From Bifidobacterium breve (GTDB lineage: Bacteria; Actinomycetota; Actinomycetes; S36-B12), in contig CAMBQX010000019.1 in assembly GCA_945870085.1 (NCBI GenBank), forward strand, positions 1 through 16,454: DNA of 16,454 bases, written 5' to 3'. The translations under genes and the position numbers were made by a program. The notes under the pieces were generated by a model. The model searched no databases. It was not told the DNA's origin and saw only the letters and a list, made by a program, of their open reading frames with translations. This document shows positions 1 through 6,073 of this stretch, one piece after another (position 1 is the first letter of the stretch; each line of letters opens with the position of its first letter).

Positions 1-1576
1 CATGTGCGACCTTCATGACCGAAGTATCGAGAGTGGTAACTCCACGCACATTGTCGTTAGCTGACGCGTGCTTACGCATCACGCGCTTGTGCCCGCTCTC
101 GTTACGCGCATAGCCCTCGTACGGCCCCACGATGCCCGCAAGTTCGGCACTGCGCTTATAGGCGGTTCCGGTCATGACCGAAGTGATTGCCGCCGCCAGC
201 GCACGACCGCCGTCTGAGTCATATGGCAATCCCGTAGCCATCAATAGTGCACCGAGGTTCGCGTAGCCGATACCCAGTTGACGGTACTTCCGTGTGGTTT
301 CGGCGATCGGCTCCGTTGGAAAGTCTGCGAATGAAATCGAGATATCCATGGCGGTAATGACTATTTCAACAGCCTTTACAAAACGCTCGGCGTCAAAGGT
401 GTCGTCGTCCTTTAGGAAAGTCAGCAAGTTGAGGCTGGCTAGATTGCAGGATGAGTTGTCCAGGCTCATGTACTCCGAGCATGGATTTGACGCATTGATG
501 CGCCCCGTTTCGGGGTTGGTATGCCAGTCGTTGATGGTGTCGTCGTACTGGATACCCGGATCAGCGCATGCCCAAGCCGCCTCGGTCATCGTGCGAAATA
601 GCGTCCTCGCATCAACTGTCTCTACCACATGGCCATCTGTACGAGCGGTCAAACCAAACGGTTCGCCATTTTCGACCGCTTGCATAAACGTGTCCGAAAC
701 GCGTACCGAGTTGTTCGCATTTTGATACTGCACACTGGAAATATCTTTGCCGCCAAGATCCATGTCATAGCCGGCATCGCGCAGGACACGGATTTTGTCC
801 TCTTCACGAACTTTAGTCTCGATGAACTCTTCGATATCTGGGTGATCGACGTCAAGTACCACCATCTTGGCGGCTCTGCGGGTTGCGCCGCCAGATTTAA
901 TTGTGCCGGCGGATGCATCAGCGCCGCGCATGAAAGAGACCGGCCCTGAGGCGGTGCCACCCGATGACTTAAGTAGCTCCTTGCTCGATCGAATGCGCGA
1001 AAGATTTAGCCCTGCCCCTGAGCCACCCTTGAAGATCATGCCTTCTTCGCGGTACCAGTTGAGGATTGACTCCATGCGATCATCAACGCTCAGGATGAAG
1101 CAGGCGCTCACCTGCTGCGGTGACACGGTTCCAACGTTAAACCAGACCGGGGAGTTGAAGCTGAAAACCTGGTTGACCAGCATGTGCGTCAACTCATGTT
1201 CGAAGATTTCCGCATCCTTATCGGTGCGAAAATAACCGTGCTCTTTGCCGGCCTTGGTGTAGGTAAGCACCACCCTGTCGATTAGTTGCTTAAGGCTCCA
1301 CTCGCGCTGCTCGGAACCTACCGCGCCGCGGAAGTACTTGGTGGTGACAATGGTTGATGCGTTAACACTCCATGAAGCTGGGAACTCAACCCCGCGCTGC
1401 TCGAAGACCACCTCACCGGTCTTCCAGTTGTTCTGCACCACATCACGGCGCTCCCAAGTTATTTCGTCATATGGGTGCACGCCTTCGGTGGTGTAGACGC
1501 GCTCCATCACCAGCCCGGGCTTATTTATGGTGTTGTGAATGAAACCGGCTGGCTTGCTGGTCGTAATAGTCATCAT
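1..1576 (-). CDS. nrdJ: Class II (B12-dependent) ribonucleotide reductase, N-terminal 525 residues, truncated by window edge
   Basis: Reduces ribonucleotides to deoxyribonucleotides using adenosylcobalamin as radical generator, in the cytoplasm and independently of oxygen. The frame is open without a stop from 1576 to the left edge. Visible family marks are FNSPVWFNVG, the first redox cysteine in SACFIL (about C159), the finger-loop motif NPCSEY with the thiyl-radical cysteine (about C366) and the second redox cysteine in SSCNLASLNL (about C377). The C-terminal part, including the swinging-arm cysteines, is outside the window; family members usually run to 700-950 residues. Two adjacent ATGs (1576 and 1573) could start it. 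A GAAAGG Shine-Dalgarno lies 4 and 7 nt upstream of them, so 1573 has the better spacing. It follows nrdR by 21 bp, the nrdRJ arrangement known in Streptomyces, and is presumably co-transcribed from the nrdR promoter. I see no cobalamin riboswitch. No intein or frameshift is visible. Confidence 0.96.
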   Translation of the reverse strand, partial: MMTITTSKPAGFIHNTINKPGLVMERVYTTEGVHPYDEITWERRDVVQNNWKTGEVVFEQRGVEFPASWSVNASTIVTTKYFRGAVGSEQREWSLKQLIDRVVLTYTKAGKEHGYFRTDKDAEIFEHELTHMLVNQVFSFNSPVWFNVGTVSPQQVSACFILSVDDRMESILNWYREEGMIFKGGSGAGLNLSRIRSSKELLKSSGGTASGPVSFMRGADASAGTIKSGGATRRAAKMVVLDVDHPDIEEFIETKVREEDKIRVLRDAGYDMDLGGKDISSVQYQNANNSVRVSDTFMQAVENGEPFGLTARTDGHVVETVDARTLFRTMTEAAWACADPGIQYDDTINDWHTNPETGRINASNPCSEYMSLDNSSCNLASLNLLTFLKDDDTFDAERFVKAVEIVITAMDISISFADFPTEPIAETTRKYRQLGIGYANLGALLMATGLPYDSDGGRALAAAITSVMTGTAYKRSAELAGIVGPYEGYARNESGHKRVMRKHASANDNVRGVTTLDTSVMKVAH

Positions 1577-1597
1577 GGTGCCTTTCGTATCGAACGG

Positions 1598-2104
1598 TTA
1601 TCGGGACTGGGAAGACTTGGCGGTGGATTTATTGCTGGATGGTTCTTGACCTAGTGGTTCACCTTCGGCGCGAAGTAAGGCAATTTCGGCTTCAAAATCT
1701 TCAAGGTTGTCAAATGAGCGGTACACCGAAGCGAAGCGCAGATAGGCCACCTCATCGAGCTCACGCAATGGTCCAAGAATTGCCAAGCCAACTTCCATAG
1801 CGGGGATCTCCGCGATGCCGGCGGCGCGTACTGCGTCTTCAACGCGCTGCGCCAACCTGCCGAGATCGTCCTCGCTAACCGGGCGGCCTTGGCAGGCCTT
1901 GCGAACCCCGCCGATGACTTTGGCTCGGCTAAAGGGCTCTTGGACACCTGAGCGCTTGGCTACCAGCAACACGGTGTTCTCGGCGGTGGTAAAACGCCGC
2001 CCGCACGCGGAGCACTCGCGGCGGCGGCGAATTGCAGCCCCATCGTCGGTGGTGCGGGAGTCCACCACCCGCGAGTCATCCTCTTTGCAGAATGGACAAC
2101 GCAT
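1598..2104 (-). CDS. nrdR: Transcriptional repressor NrdR
   Basis: ATP/dATP-sensing repressor of ribonucleotide reductase genes. The 168-residue protein begins MRCPFC. It has a zinc ribbon of C3, C6, C31 and C34 (CPFC and CSACGRRF), then an ATP-cone domain over about residues 46-136 containing PFSRAKVIGGVRKAC and EVAYLRFASVYRSF. The last 25 or so residues are Ser/Lys/Gln-rich and probably disordered. Length and layout are normal for the family. The ATG at 2104 is preceded by a strong GGGAGG Shine-Dalgarno. It lies directly upstream of nrdJ, its expected target, so NrdR probably represses its own operon through the repeats upstream. Confidence 0.97.
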   Translation of the reverse strand: MRCPFCKEDDSRVVDSRTTDDGAAIRRRRECSACGRRFTTAENTVLLVAKRSGVQEPFSRAKVIGGVRKACQGRPVSEDDLGRLAQRVEDAVRAAGIAEIPAMEVGLAILGPLRELDEVAYLRFASVYRSFDNLEDFEAEIALLRAEGEPLGQEPSSNKSTAKSSQSR

Positions 2105-2188
2105 TTTTTGTACCTCCCTTCCCTTGTTTCACTTCAGTAACATCTGGCCTGACACTCCACCCATCCGCGGGACCGATATTGGGGACGT

Positions 2189-2228
2189 CCTGTGGATACC
2201 CTGTGGAGCTGTAACCACAACCTGTGGA
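2189..2228. repeat. Three phased CCTGTGGA repeats, DnaA-box-like
   Basis: The octamer CCTGTGGA occurs at 2189-2196, 2200-2207 and 2221-2228, offset by 11 and 21 bp, so all three fall on roughly the same face of the helix. The first copy extends to TGTGGATAC, which on the minus strand is GTATCCACA, one mismatch from the DnaA box TTATCCACA. The third copy overlaps the proximal NrdR-box candidate. They may be DnaA or NrdR contacts; which one cannot be decided here. Confidence 0.45.
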
Positions 2229-2262
2229 GGAATCACCAGGCTGTAACTACTACATCTTGGGG
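2208..2262. promoter_or_regulatory. Candidate tandem NrdR-box operator of nrdRJ
   Basis: A 23-bp imperfect direct repeat occurs at 2208-2230 and 2240-2262. Both copies start GCTGTAAC, 17 of 23 positions agree, and the period is 32 bp. Inside each copy, 10-mers at 2218-2227 (CAACCTGTGG) and 2250-2259 (CTACATCTTG) align with the NrdR-box core CwAtATaTwG. The second matches well (8 of 10), the first less so. NrdR boxes are known to occur in pairs about three helical turns apart, which this spacing fits. The first copy also contains a perfect palindrome, CCACA-ACC-TGTGG (2215-2227). A possible minus-strand promoter, TTGTGG (2220-2215) then 16 bp then TATCCA (2198-2193), would overlap the first copy. 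The repeat is directly seen; NrdR binding is inferred. Confidence 0.6.
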
Positions 2263-2336
2263 TCCTGAAGGTATCGGGGATTTGGCCGAAACGCAAGGTG
2301 CTCGCCTCGGCGAGTCTCGTCCCCCATTTTGCAATA

Positions 2337-2363
2337 CCTTTGGCTAATCATCAGGGCCAAAGG
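2337..2363 (-). terminator. Hairpin downstream of fdhD-mobA-DUF6457
   Basis: A perfect 8-bp inverted repeat, CCTTTGGC / GCCAAAGG, with an 11-nt loop begins 8 nt after the stop of the last gene of the operon. No run of T follows on the minus strand, so it is not a textbook intrinsic terminator. It may be a weak terminator or an RNA-stabilising 3' end. A second short palindrome, CTCGCC-TC-GGCGAG, lies at 2301-2314 between it and the nrdR promoter region. Confidence 0.45.
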
Positions 2364-2370
2364 AACGCCC

Positions 2371-2616
2371 TCACTTCGCTACTTCGCCACCAGGTGGCCA
2401 ATTTGCCGCAAGATCAGTGATTTTCCCCATAGCCACCGCCGGGTCCATCCCCTGCCCGACCGCATATCCGAGAAGGTAAGTGGTTAGTGGTGCGGCAGGC
2501 CGTTCAACTTGATGGGCAGCGATACGTGCTAGGTCAAGAAGGGTGGCAACATCAACCGGCGTGGCGATACCTAACTCCCGGCTCGCCGCATCAACCCAGT
2601 CTTGGGTACTACTCAT
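2371..2616 (-). CDS. Small DUF6457-type protein, putative MobA/FdhD partner
   Basis: A small 81-residue soluble protein with no signal peptide or membrane segment. The core LLDLARIAAHQVERPAAPLTTYLLGYAVG resembles the DUF6457 family, which I recall as a small actinobacterial domain found next to, or fused to, molybdenum-cofactor guanylyltransferase; I could not check this against a database. Its ATG overlaps the mobA stop by one base (TGATG), so translation is probably coupled and the two products made in proportion. The first half (DWVDAASRELGIATPVDVATLLDLAR) reads as helical. No catalytic motif is visible. The context implies a role in molybdenum-cofactor nucleotide addition or delivery, but the biochemical role is unknown. 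Confidence 0.8.
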   Translation of the reverse strand: MSSTQDWVDAASRELGIATPVDVATLLDLARIAAHQVERPAAPLTTYLLGYAVGQGMDPAVAMGKITDLAANWPPGGEVAK

Positions 2617-3185
2617 CAGCCAATCCCTTCTTCCTTGGCCATTAGTTCCTGGGCCATTAAGCGGGCTCTTTCCAAATCTACCGGGGTGTCAACATCAATA
2701 AGTAACGCTAAGAGGTCATCTGGTACTTGAACCCGTTGGAGATCAACACCAGACATGACTTTATGAAGCGGTGCCCCGACGATTGGCCCGAACCCAGCCA
2801 CCGCCCCTAGAAGTGCGGCAGTTCGGTACACACCACATAACCACTGCTCTTTGCCTGCGGCGTCAACCGGCACAAACCCATCAGCTCTCGCCACCGAGGT
2901 CATGGTTGCCAGATATTCAATAATTCGTGCCGCGAACGGCATATCAACCGCGACCACCGCCACCCAGGTTGTGGCGACAGCGTCAAGGCCCGCGGCCATA
3001 GCCGCCGCCGGGCCGCCTTGGATTTCCCGGCCAATAATCGTTGACCGGCCAGGCAATGCGCCAGTTAACCGATCGAGCATCGTGACCCCGTTGATTGCCG
3101 CCGCCGCCTTGTCGCTCCCGAATCGACTGCTGCGGCCACCGGTCAAGATGAGGTAGGAAAGATCAGCAGATTTGGCAGCCGTCAT
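2616..3185 (-). CDS. mobA: Molybdenum cofactor guanylyltransferase (MobA-like)
   Basis: Predicted to transfer GMP from GTP to molybdenum-bound molybdopterin, giving the dinucleotide form used by DMSO-reductase-family enzymes such as formate dehydrogenase. The 189-residue protein has the nucleotidyltransferase signature LTGGRSSRFGSDK near the N-terminus (K26), a GGPAAAMAAGL segment around 57-67 corresponding to the GPLAG region, and VAVDMPF (D81) as the metal-binding aspartate. The C-terminus carries IDVDTPVDLERA, typical of MobA. The ATG overlaps the fdhD stop (ATGA, 4 nt) and the stop overlaps the next gene by 1 nt, so three genes appear translationally coupled. CTP-using MocA-type specificity is less likely given the fdhD neighbour but cannot be excluded from sequence. 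Confidence 0.9.
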   Translation of the reverse strand: MTAAKSADLSYLILTGGRSSRFGSDKAAAAINGVTMLDRLTGALPGRSTIIGREIQGGPAAAMAAGLDAVATTWVAVVAVDMPFAARIIEYLATMTSVARADGFVPVDAAGKEQWLCGVYRTAALLGAVAGFGPIVGAPLHKVMSGVDLQRVQVPDDLLALLIDVDTPVDLERARLMAQELMAKEEGIG

Positions 3186-3997
3186 GGCAAATTACTAATC
3201 CGCTCGGGCTCCGAATAGATGTTGAAAGTGGTTCCACGGACAAAGCAGGCCAAAGAGAGGTGAGCGGTGCGCGCTAGCTCAATTGCCATCGAGGTGGGGG
3301 CTGAAACTGTGGACAAAATCGGTATCCCCGCGGTCGCGGCCTTCTGCACTAACTCGAATGAGGCTCGGCTACTCACCTGCAGTACCAACCCACGGCCGGG
3401 TAATTGACCTTCACGAAGTGCCCAGCCAATAACTTTGTCGACTGCGTTGTGACGACCAACATCCTCCCGCACGATCAACCGCTCACCGGTACCCGCCACA
3501 AATAGGCCAGCCGCGTGTAGCCCACCGGTGCGCCCAAAGCCGCGCTGGGACGCGCGGAGTTGGTCGGGGAAACTCATCAGCACGTCCGCTTTGACTTGTG
3601 TTGTCACCTCATCAAGTGGCCAAGTACACCTACTCAGGACATCAAGGTTGGTATCGGAGCCACAAACCCCACAACTACTGCTCGCCGCATACGAACGGGC
3701 CAGTGGTGGCTGGACGCCATCGCGCAGCGTGATGTCAACTGAGGTAGCGCGCTCCAGGCCCTCGCCACTACTACATTCTTGGGCGCTAAAGACCTCATCG
3801 GCGGCGCTGACCGCACCCTCACTCACTAACCACCCTAAAGCCAGATCTATGTCGTCACCTGGTGTGCGCATGGTGCGCCACGGTGGACAACCAGCTATTC
3901 GAATTTCGAGCGGTTCTTCAACCGCAACCTCATCGGCCACTTGGCTGCGCACACCAGCGGTTACGCGTTCAACCCGATACCGGCCTACTGCAGACAT
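3182..3997 (-). CDS. fdhD: Formate dehydrogenase sulfurtransferase FdhD
   Basis: FdhD carries sulfur from a cysteine desulfurase to the molybdenum (or tungsten) bis-MGD cofactor, which is required for formate dehydrogenase activity. The protein is 271 residues from the ATG at 3997. That start is chosen because GGAG lies 6 nt upstream and family similarity begins there (GRYRVERVTAG, then EVAVEEPLEIRI). The frame is open to 4135, but that extension would enter the upstream gene and has no matching homology. The sulfur-relay motif SSCGVCG supplies C109 and C112. EDVGRHNAVDKVIG and the C-terminal VSSRASFELVQKA and GTTFNIYS are also diagnostic. It heads an fdhD-mobA-DUF6457 operon with 4-nt and 1-nt overlaps. 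No formate dehydrogenase subunit is in the window, so the client enzyme must be elsewhere. Confidence 0.95.
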   Translation of the reverse strand: MSAVGRYRVERVTAGVRSQVADEVAVEEPLEIRIAGCPPWRTMRTPGDDIDLALGWLVSEGAVSAADEVFSAQECSSGEGLERATSVDITLRDGVQPPLARSYAASSSCGVCGSDTNLDVLSRCTWPLDEVTTQVKADVLMSFPDQLRASQRGFGRTGGLHAAGLFVAGTGERLIVREDVGRHNAVDKVIGWALREGQLPGRGLVLQVSSRASFELVQKAATAGIPILSTVSAPTSMAIELARTAHLSLACFVRGTTFNIYSEPERISNLP

Positions 3998-4073
3998 TGG
4001 GAACTCCATTGGGGAAACAAGCGCGTGAGGTACGCACCAAGATGGTAGCGCCGGGCCTTGCTCCTTGGGACGG

Positions 4074-4451
4074 TTAGCGAACTTGTGGCACGAGTAGAGC
4101 CTGCCCGGGGGTAACCACTGCATCGGCCAATCCATTTAGATCACGGATTCGGCTCACCATCTCGCGCGGATCAGTGTTAGGCGCCACCTGTTGAGCAATC
4201 GACCACAAGGACTCGCCAGCCTGAACAACCACCACGGCGGCGGCTGGGGCAGATTGACCCGCCATGTCAGAGTTGACCGTGGCCTGAGCGGTGAAGCGAC
4301 CTGATGCCACGACCACGGTAAATAGCGCCAAAATTGTCGCCACCAGAAGTAAGACCCGGCCTCTGGTGGTCAGGCGGAGCTTGGAACTAGAGGTGCTAAC
4401 GGCCGTGCGGGAGCGTTGCGTTTGCGCGGGGAAGTGCGCTGCCATTGCCAT
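4074..4451 (-). CDS. LysM membrane protein, putative SOS cell-division inhibitor (ChiZ/DivS/YneA type)
   Basis: A 125-residue protein with a basic N-terminus, one membrane segment (about 32-50, VLLLVATILALFTVVVASG) and a single C-terminal LysM domain (about 74-122, with VVQAGESLWSIAQQ and the closing VTPGQALLVP). It should sit in the inner membrane with LysM facing peptidoglycan. The ATG at 4451 is preferred because AGGAAG lies just upstream; an open extension to 4487 has no ribosome site. Size, architecture and position divergent from lexA match Rv2719c (ChiZ) of M. tuberculosis, DivS of Corynebacterium and YneA of Bacillus, which delay division during DNA damage. Two adjacent LexA boxes lie 57-88 bp upstream of the start, supporting SOS induction. 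Function is inferred from architecture and context. An fdhD operon follows it on the same strand after 76 bp. Confidence 0.85.
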   Translation of the reverse strand: MAMAAHFPAQTQRSRTAVSTSSSKLRLTTRGRVLLLVATILALFTVVVASGRFTAQATVNSDMAGQSAPAAAVVVVQAGESLWSIAQQVAPNTDPREMVSRIRDLNGLADAVVTPGQALLVPQVR

Positions 4452-4507
4452 AGTGTCTTCCTTTCGGTACTGGCCCAGATCGGCCAATTGGTTAGTCGGA
4501 ACCTGAC

Positions 4508-4523
4508 TCGAACATCAGTTCGA
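4508..4523. promoter_or_regulatory. LexA (SOS) box 1, perfect
   Basis: TCGAACATCAGTTCGA fits the actinobacterial LexA-box pattern TCGAAC-N4-GTTCGA with no mismatch in either half-site. It lies 57 bp upstream of the LysM gene start and probably represses that gene. Confidence 0.9.
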
Positions 4524-4539
4524 TCGAACACATGTACGA
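4524..4539. promoter_or_regulatory. LexA (SOS) box 2, adjoining box 1
   Basis: TCGAACACATGTACGA starts on the base after box 1 ends. One half-site is perfect and the other has a single change (GTACGA for GTTCGA). The arrangement would place two LexA dimers side by side with a 16-bp offset. Confidence 0.7.
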
Positions 4540-4576
4540 TTTCTACCACGAACCGCGCGACACGTCCAGTCGACAT

Positions 4577-4592
4577 TCGAACATATGTTTGA
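4577..4592. promoter_or_regulatory. LexA (SOS) box 3, at the lexA promoter
   Basis: TCGAACATATGTTTGA has one deviation (GTTTGA) and overlaps the putative -35 of lexA, as expected for LexA autoregulation. Its centre is 53 bp from that of box 2. Confidence 0.85.
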
Positions 4593-4617
4593 ATTTTTTG
4601 GAAATATTCGGTAGGTT
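4589..4617 (+). promoter_or_regulatory. Putative lexA promoter
   Basis: TTGAAT (4589-4594), a 17-bp spacer, then TAGGTT (4612-4617) resembles an actinobacterial housekeeping sigma promoter. The -35 overlaps LexA box 3 by four bases. It predicts a leader of about 90 nt before the lexA ATG. Confidence 0.55.
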
Positions 4618-4627
4618 CGTGCCTACC
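4610..4627. repeat. Inverted repeat at the lexA transcription start
   Basis: GGTAGG-TTCGTG-CCTACC is a perfect 6-bp inverted repeat with a 6-base centre. It covers the predicted -10 and start-site region, so it could be a regulator site rather than only an RNA hairpin. Confidence 0.4.
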
Positions 4628-4647
4628 TTGAACCTGGGGTCTGACAT

Positions 4648-4675
4648 TCGAGCGATTTCCCTTGATTTCGCTCGA
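4648..4675 (+). repeat. Inverted repeat in the lexA leader
   Basis: TCGAGCGA and TCGCTCGA form a perfect 8-bp inverted repeat separated by 12 bp, ending 41 nt before the lexA ATG. In RNA it would be a stable stem-loop. No T-run follows, so it is not an intrinsic terminator. The half-sites are not LexA boxes. Confidence 0.5.
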
Positions 4676-4716
4676 TTTGCCGGAAACCAGCGTCCCGCTG
4701 AGCGAATGGAGCCCCC

Positions 4717-5412
4717 ATGGCTACTCGAGTAACCGAACTGCCCGATGGTCCCCCCGATGAAACCGGCCTGACCCCGAGGCAGCGGGCGATTCTTGATGTG
4801 ATCCGCGAGACCGTCGAACGCCAGGGATACCCGCCAAGTGTCCGCGAAATCGGCGAAGGAGTGGGCTTGACCTCTTCGAGCAGTGTGGCCCACCAATTGG
4901 GTACCTTGGAGAAACTCGGTTACCTGCGCCGCGACCCAAACCGCCCCCGGGCTTTAGTGGTCGCCGAACCAGCAAGCCCGGTCGCTGCCGCCAACCCGCC
5001 CGGCCTACGGCTGGTCGAAGCGCCGGCTGAAGACCCCAACTTGGCATACGTCCCGCTGCTCGGGCGCATCGCGGCCGGTGGGCCAATACTGGCCGAACAA
5101 GAGGTCGAGGCGGTCTTCCCGCTACCGCGTGACCTAGTTGGTGAAGGTGAGCTCTTCCTGCTCAAGGTGGTGGGCGACTCAATGATCGATGCTGCCATCT
5201 GTGATGGGGATTGGGTGGTCGTTCGCCAACAGCCCAACGCTGAAAATGGCGATATCGTCGCGGCTCTAATTAATGAAGAAGCGACCGTAAAGACCTTCAA
5301 GCGTCGCGATGGTCATGTTTGGCTGATGCCACATAACCCCGCCTATGCGCCAATCCTTGGTGACGAGGCGAGCATTATGGGTAAAGTTGTTTCAGTATTG
5401 CGACGCTTGTAG
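4717..5412 (+). CDS. lexA: SOS repressor LexA
   Basis: Represses DNA-damage genes and cleaves itself when RecA filaments form on damaged DNA. The 231-residue protein has an N-terminal winged helix-turn-helix (about 17-80, with TPRQRAILDVIRETVERQGYP and SVREIGEGVGLTSSSSVAHQ), a linker, and a C-terminal S24 peptidase domain. The cleavage bond is Ala120-Gly121 in RIAAGGP, and the catalytic dyad is S155 (GDSM) and K192 (ATVKTFKR); all are intact. The ATG at 4717 has GGAG five bases upstream. It is divergent from the LysM gene, with three LexA boxes between them, and should autoregulate. It converges on vapC with only 38 bp between stops and no visible terminator there. Confidence 0.98.
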   Translation: MATRVTELPDGPPDETGLTPRQRAILDVIRETVERQGYPPSVREIGEGVGLTSSSSVAHQLGTLEKLGYLRRDPNRPRALVVAEPASPVAAANPPGLRLVEAPAEDPNLAYVPLLGRIAAGGPILAEQEVEAVFPLPRDLVGEGELFLLKVVGDSMIDAAICDGDWVVVRQQPNAENGDIVAALINEEATVKTFKRRDGHVWLMPHNPAYAPILGDEASIMGKVVSVLRRL

Positions 5413-5450
5413 ATGGCGACCTAATAACAGGCAATCGCGGAACAAATTAA

Positions 5451-5858
5451 CTACCTAGCCCAGCGCTCCTGCCTTAAGGGAGCGACACTTGCGATGATCT
5501 CATAATCTAGATCGTTGTGAATCAAAACAACATCAGCTGCTTGCATGGCTATGACCGCAATCAAACAATCCACCTGTGAGCGGATGGTGCGTCCACTACT
5601 GCGAGCAGATCGATAAATGGCAGCGGCACTTCTGAAGTCAACACTGGGATCTATTGGCAATCCAGGAACCCCATCAAGTAGGTACTCAAGTGCACCGACC
5701 TGATGCGCTGCGGCCCCCGCAAGTAACTCCATCACGATTGGCTCTGCGGTCATCAAGGTGGCATCGGCGAGTGCGCCTTCCATGCGGTTAGCTATTTGCG
5801 GATCACTCTCGCGCAGGTAACTAACCCAAAGTGAGGTATCAACAAGAAACCGCGTCAC
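5451..5858 (-). CDS. vapC: VapC-family PIN-domain toxin ribonuclease
   Basis: Type II toxin predicted to cleave RNA with a metal-dependent PIN active site. From the GTG at 5858 the protein is 135 residues and begins VTRFLVDTSLWVSYL. The acidic residues expected of PIN domains are present: D7 (VDTS), E44 (VMELLAG), D97 (QVDCLIA) and D116 (HNDLDYE), so the toxin looks intact. The start is chosen because GTGA overlaps the antitoxin stop by 4 nt, giving translational coupling, and PIN homology begins exactly there. The frame is open to 5909, but that extension would lie inside vapB. Located between lexA and dinG, convergent with lexA. The specific RNA target cannot be told. Confidence 0.93.
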   Translation of the reverse strand: MTRFLVDTSLWVSYLRESDPQIANRMEGALADATLMTAEPIVMELLAGAAAHQVGALEYLLDGVPGLPIDPSVDFRSAAAIYRSARSSGRTIRSQVDCLIAVIAMQAADVVLIHNDLDYEIIASVAPLRQERWAR

Positions 5859-6067
5859 CGATCGACCAAATCCGAACTTGAGCGCAGTTGTTCCAAATCC
5901 CCTTCCCAACCGATCCCTCGAACCACCTGCATTCGCCCTAGCAGGTCAGCGGTACCTAAAAGGCGCCTCAACGCGAATTCAACCGCGCTCTTCTTTGTGG
6001 GTAATCCAAACCGCTCCATACAGCAAGCAATTAGTTCATCATCGATTTCGATATTGGTACGGCTCAT
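5855..6067 (-). CDS. vapB: VapB-family antitoxin
   Basis: A 70-residue antitoxin expected to bind VapC and its own promoter. MSRTNIEIDDELIACCMERFGLPTK is a ribbon-helix-helix start of the DUF2191/VapB type (strand RTNIEI, then helices). The C-terminal half (LLGRMQVVRGIGWEGDLEQLR) should wrap the toxin. The ATG at 6067 is preferred over in-frame ATGs at 6073 and 6082 because homology starts there, and because a good promoter places the transcription start at about 6067. The mRNA therefore looks leaderless, consistent with the absence of a Shine-Dalgarno. Its stop overlaps the vapC start by 4 nt. Confidence 0.92.
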   Translation of the reverse strand: MSRTNIEIDDELIACCMERFGLPTKKSAVEFALRRLLGTADLLGRMQVVRGIGWEGDLEQLRSSSDLVDR

Positions 6068-6073
6068 ACACAT

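Noticed and set aside
1..1576. Intein or frameshift in nrdJ
   Set aside because: The translation runs uninterrupted through all expected motifs, including the finger loop where inteins are common in ribonucleotide reductases.
1815..2246. 143-residue plus-strand open frame opposite nrdR
   Set aside because: Antisense to a clearly conserved zinc-ribbon/ATP-cone gene, Ser/Arg/Pro-rich with no domain; a shadow frame.
2105..2370. Possible cobalamin riboswitch controlling the B12-dependent reductase operon
   Set aside because: No B12-box-like conserved core or multi-stem architecture is recognisable; the repeats present fit NrdR and DnaA-like sites better.
3528..4028. 166-residue plus-strand open frame opposite fdhD
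   Set aside because: The opposite strand encodes well-conserved FdhD motifs; the product is low-complexity Ser/Arg/Thr without recognisable features.
4648..4675. Additional LexA box in the lexA leader
   Set aside because: The half-sites are TCGAGCGA/TCGCTCGA with 12 bp between them, not TCGAAC-N4-GTTCGA.
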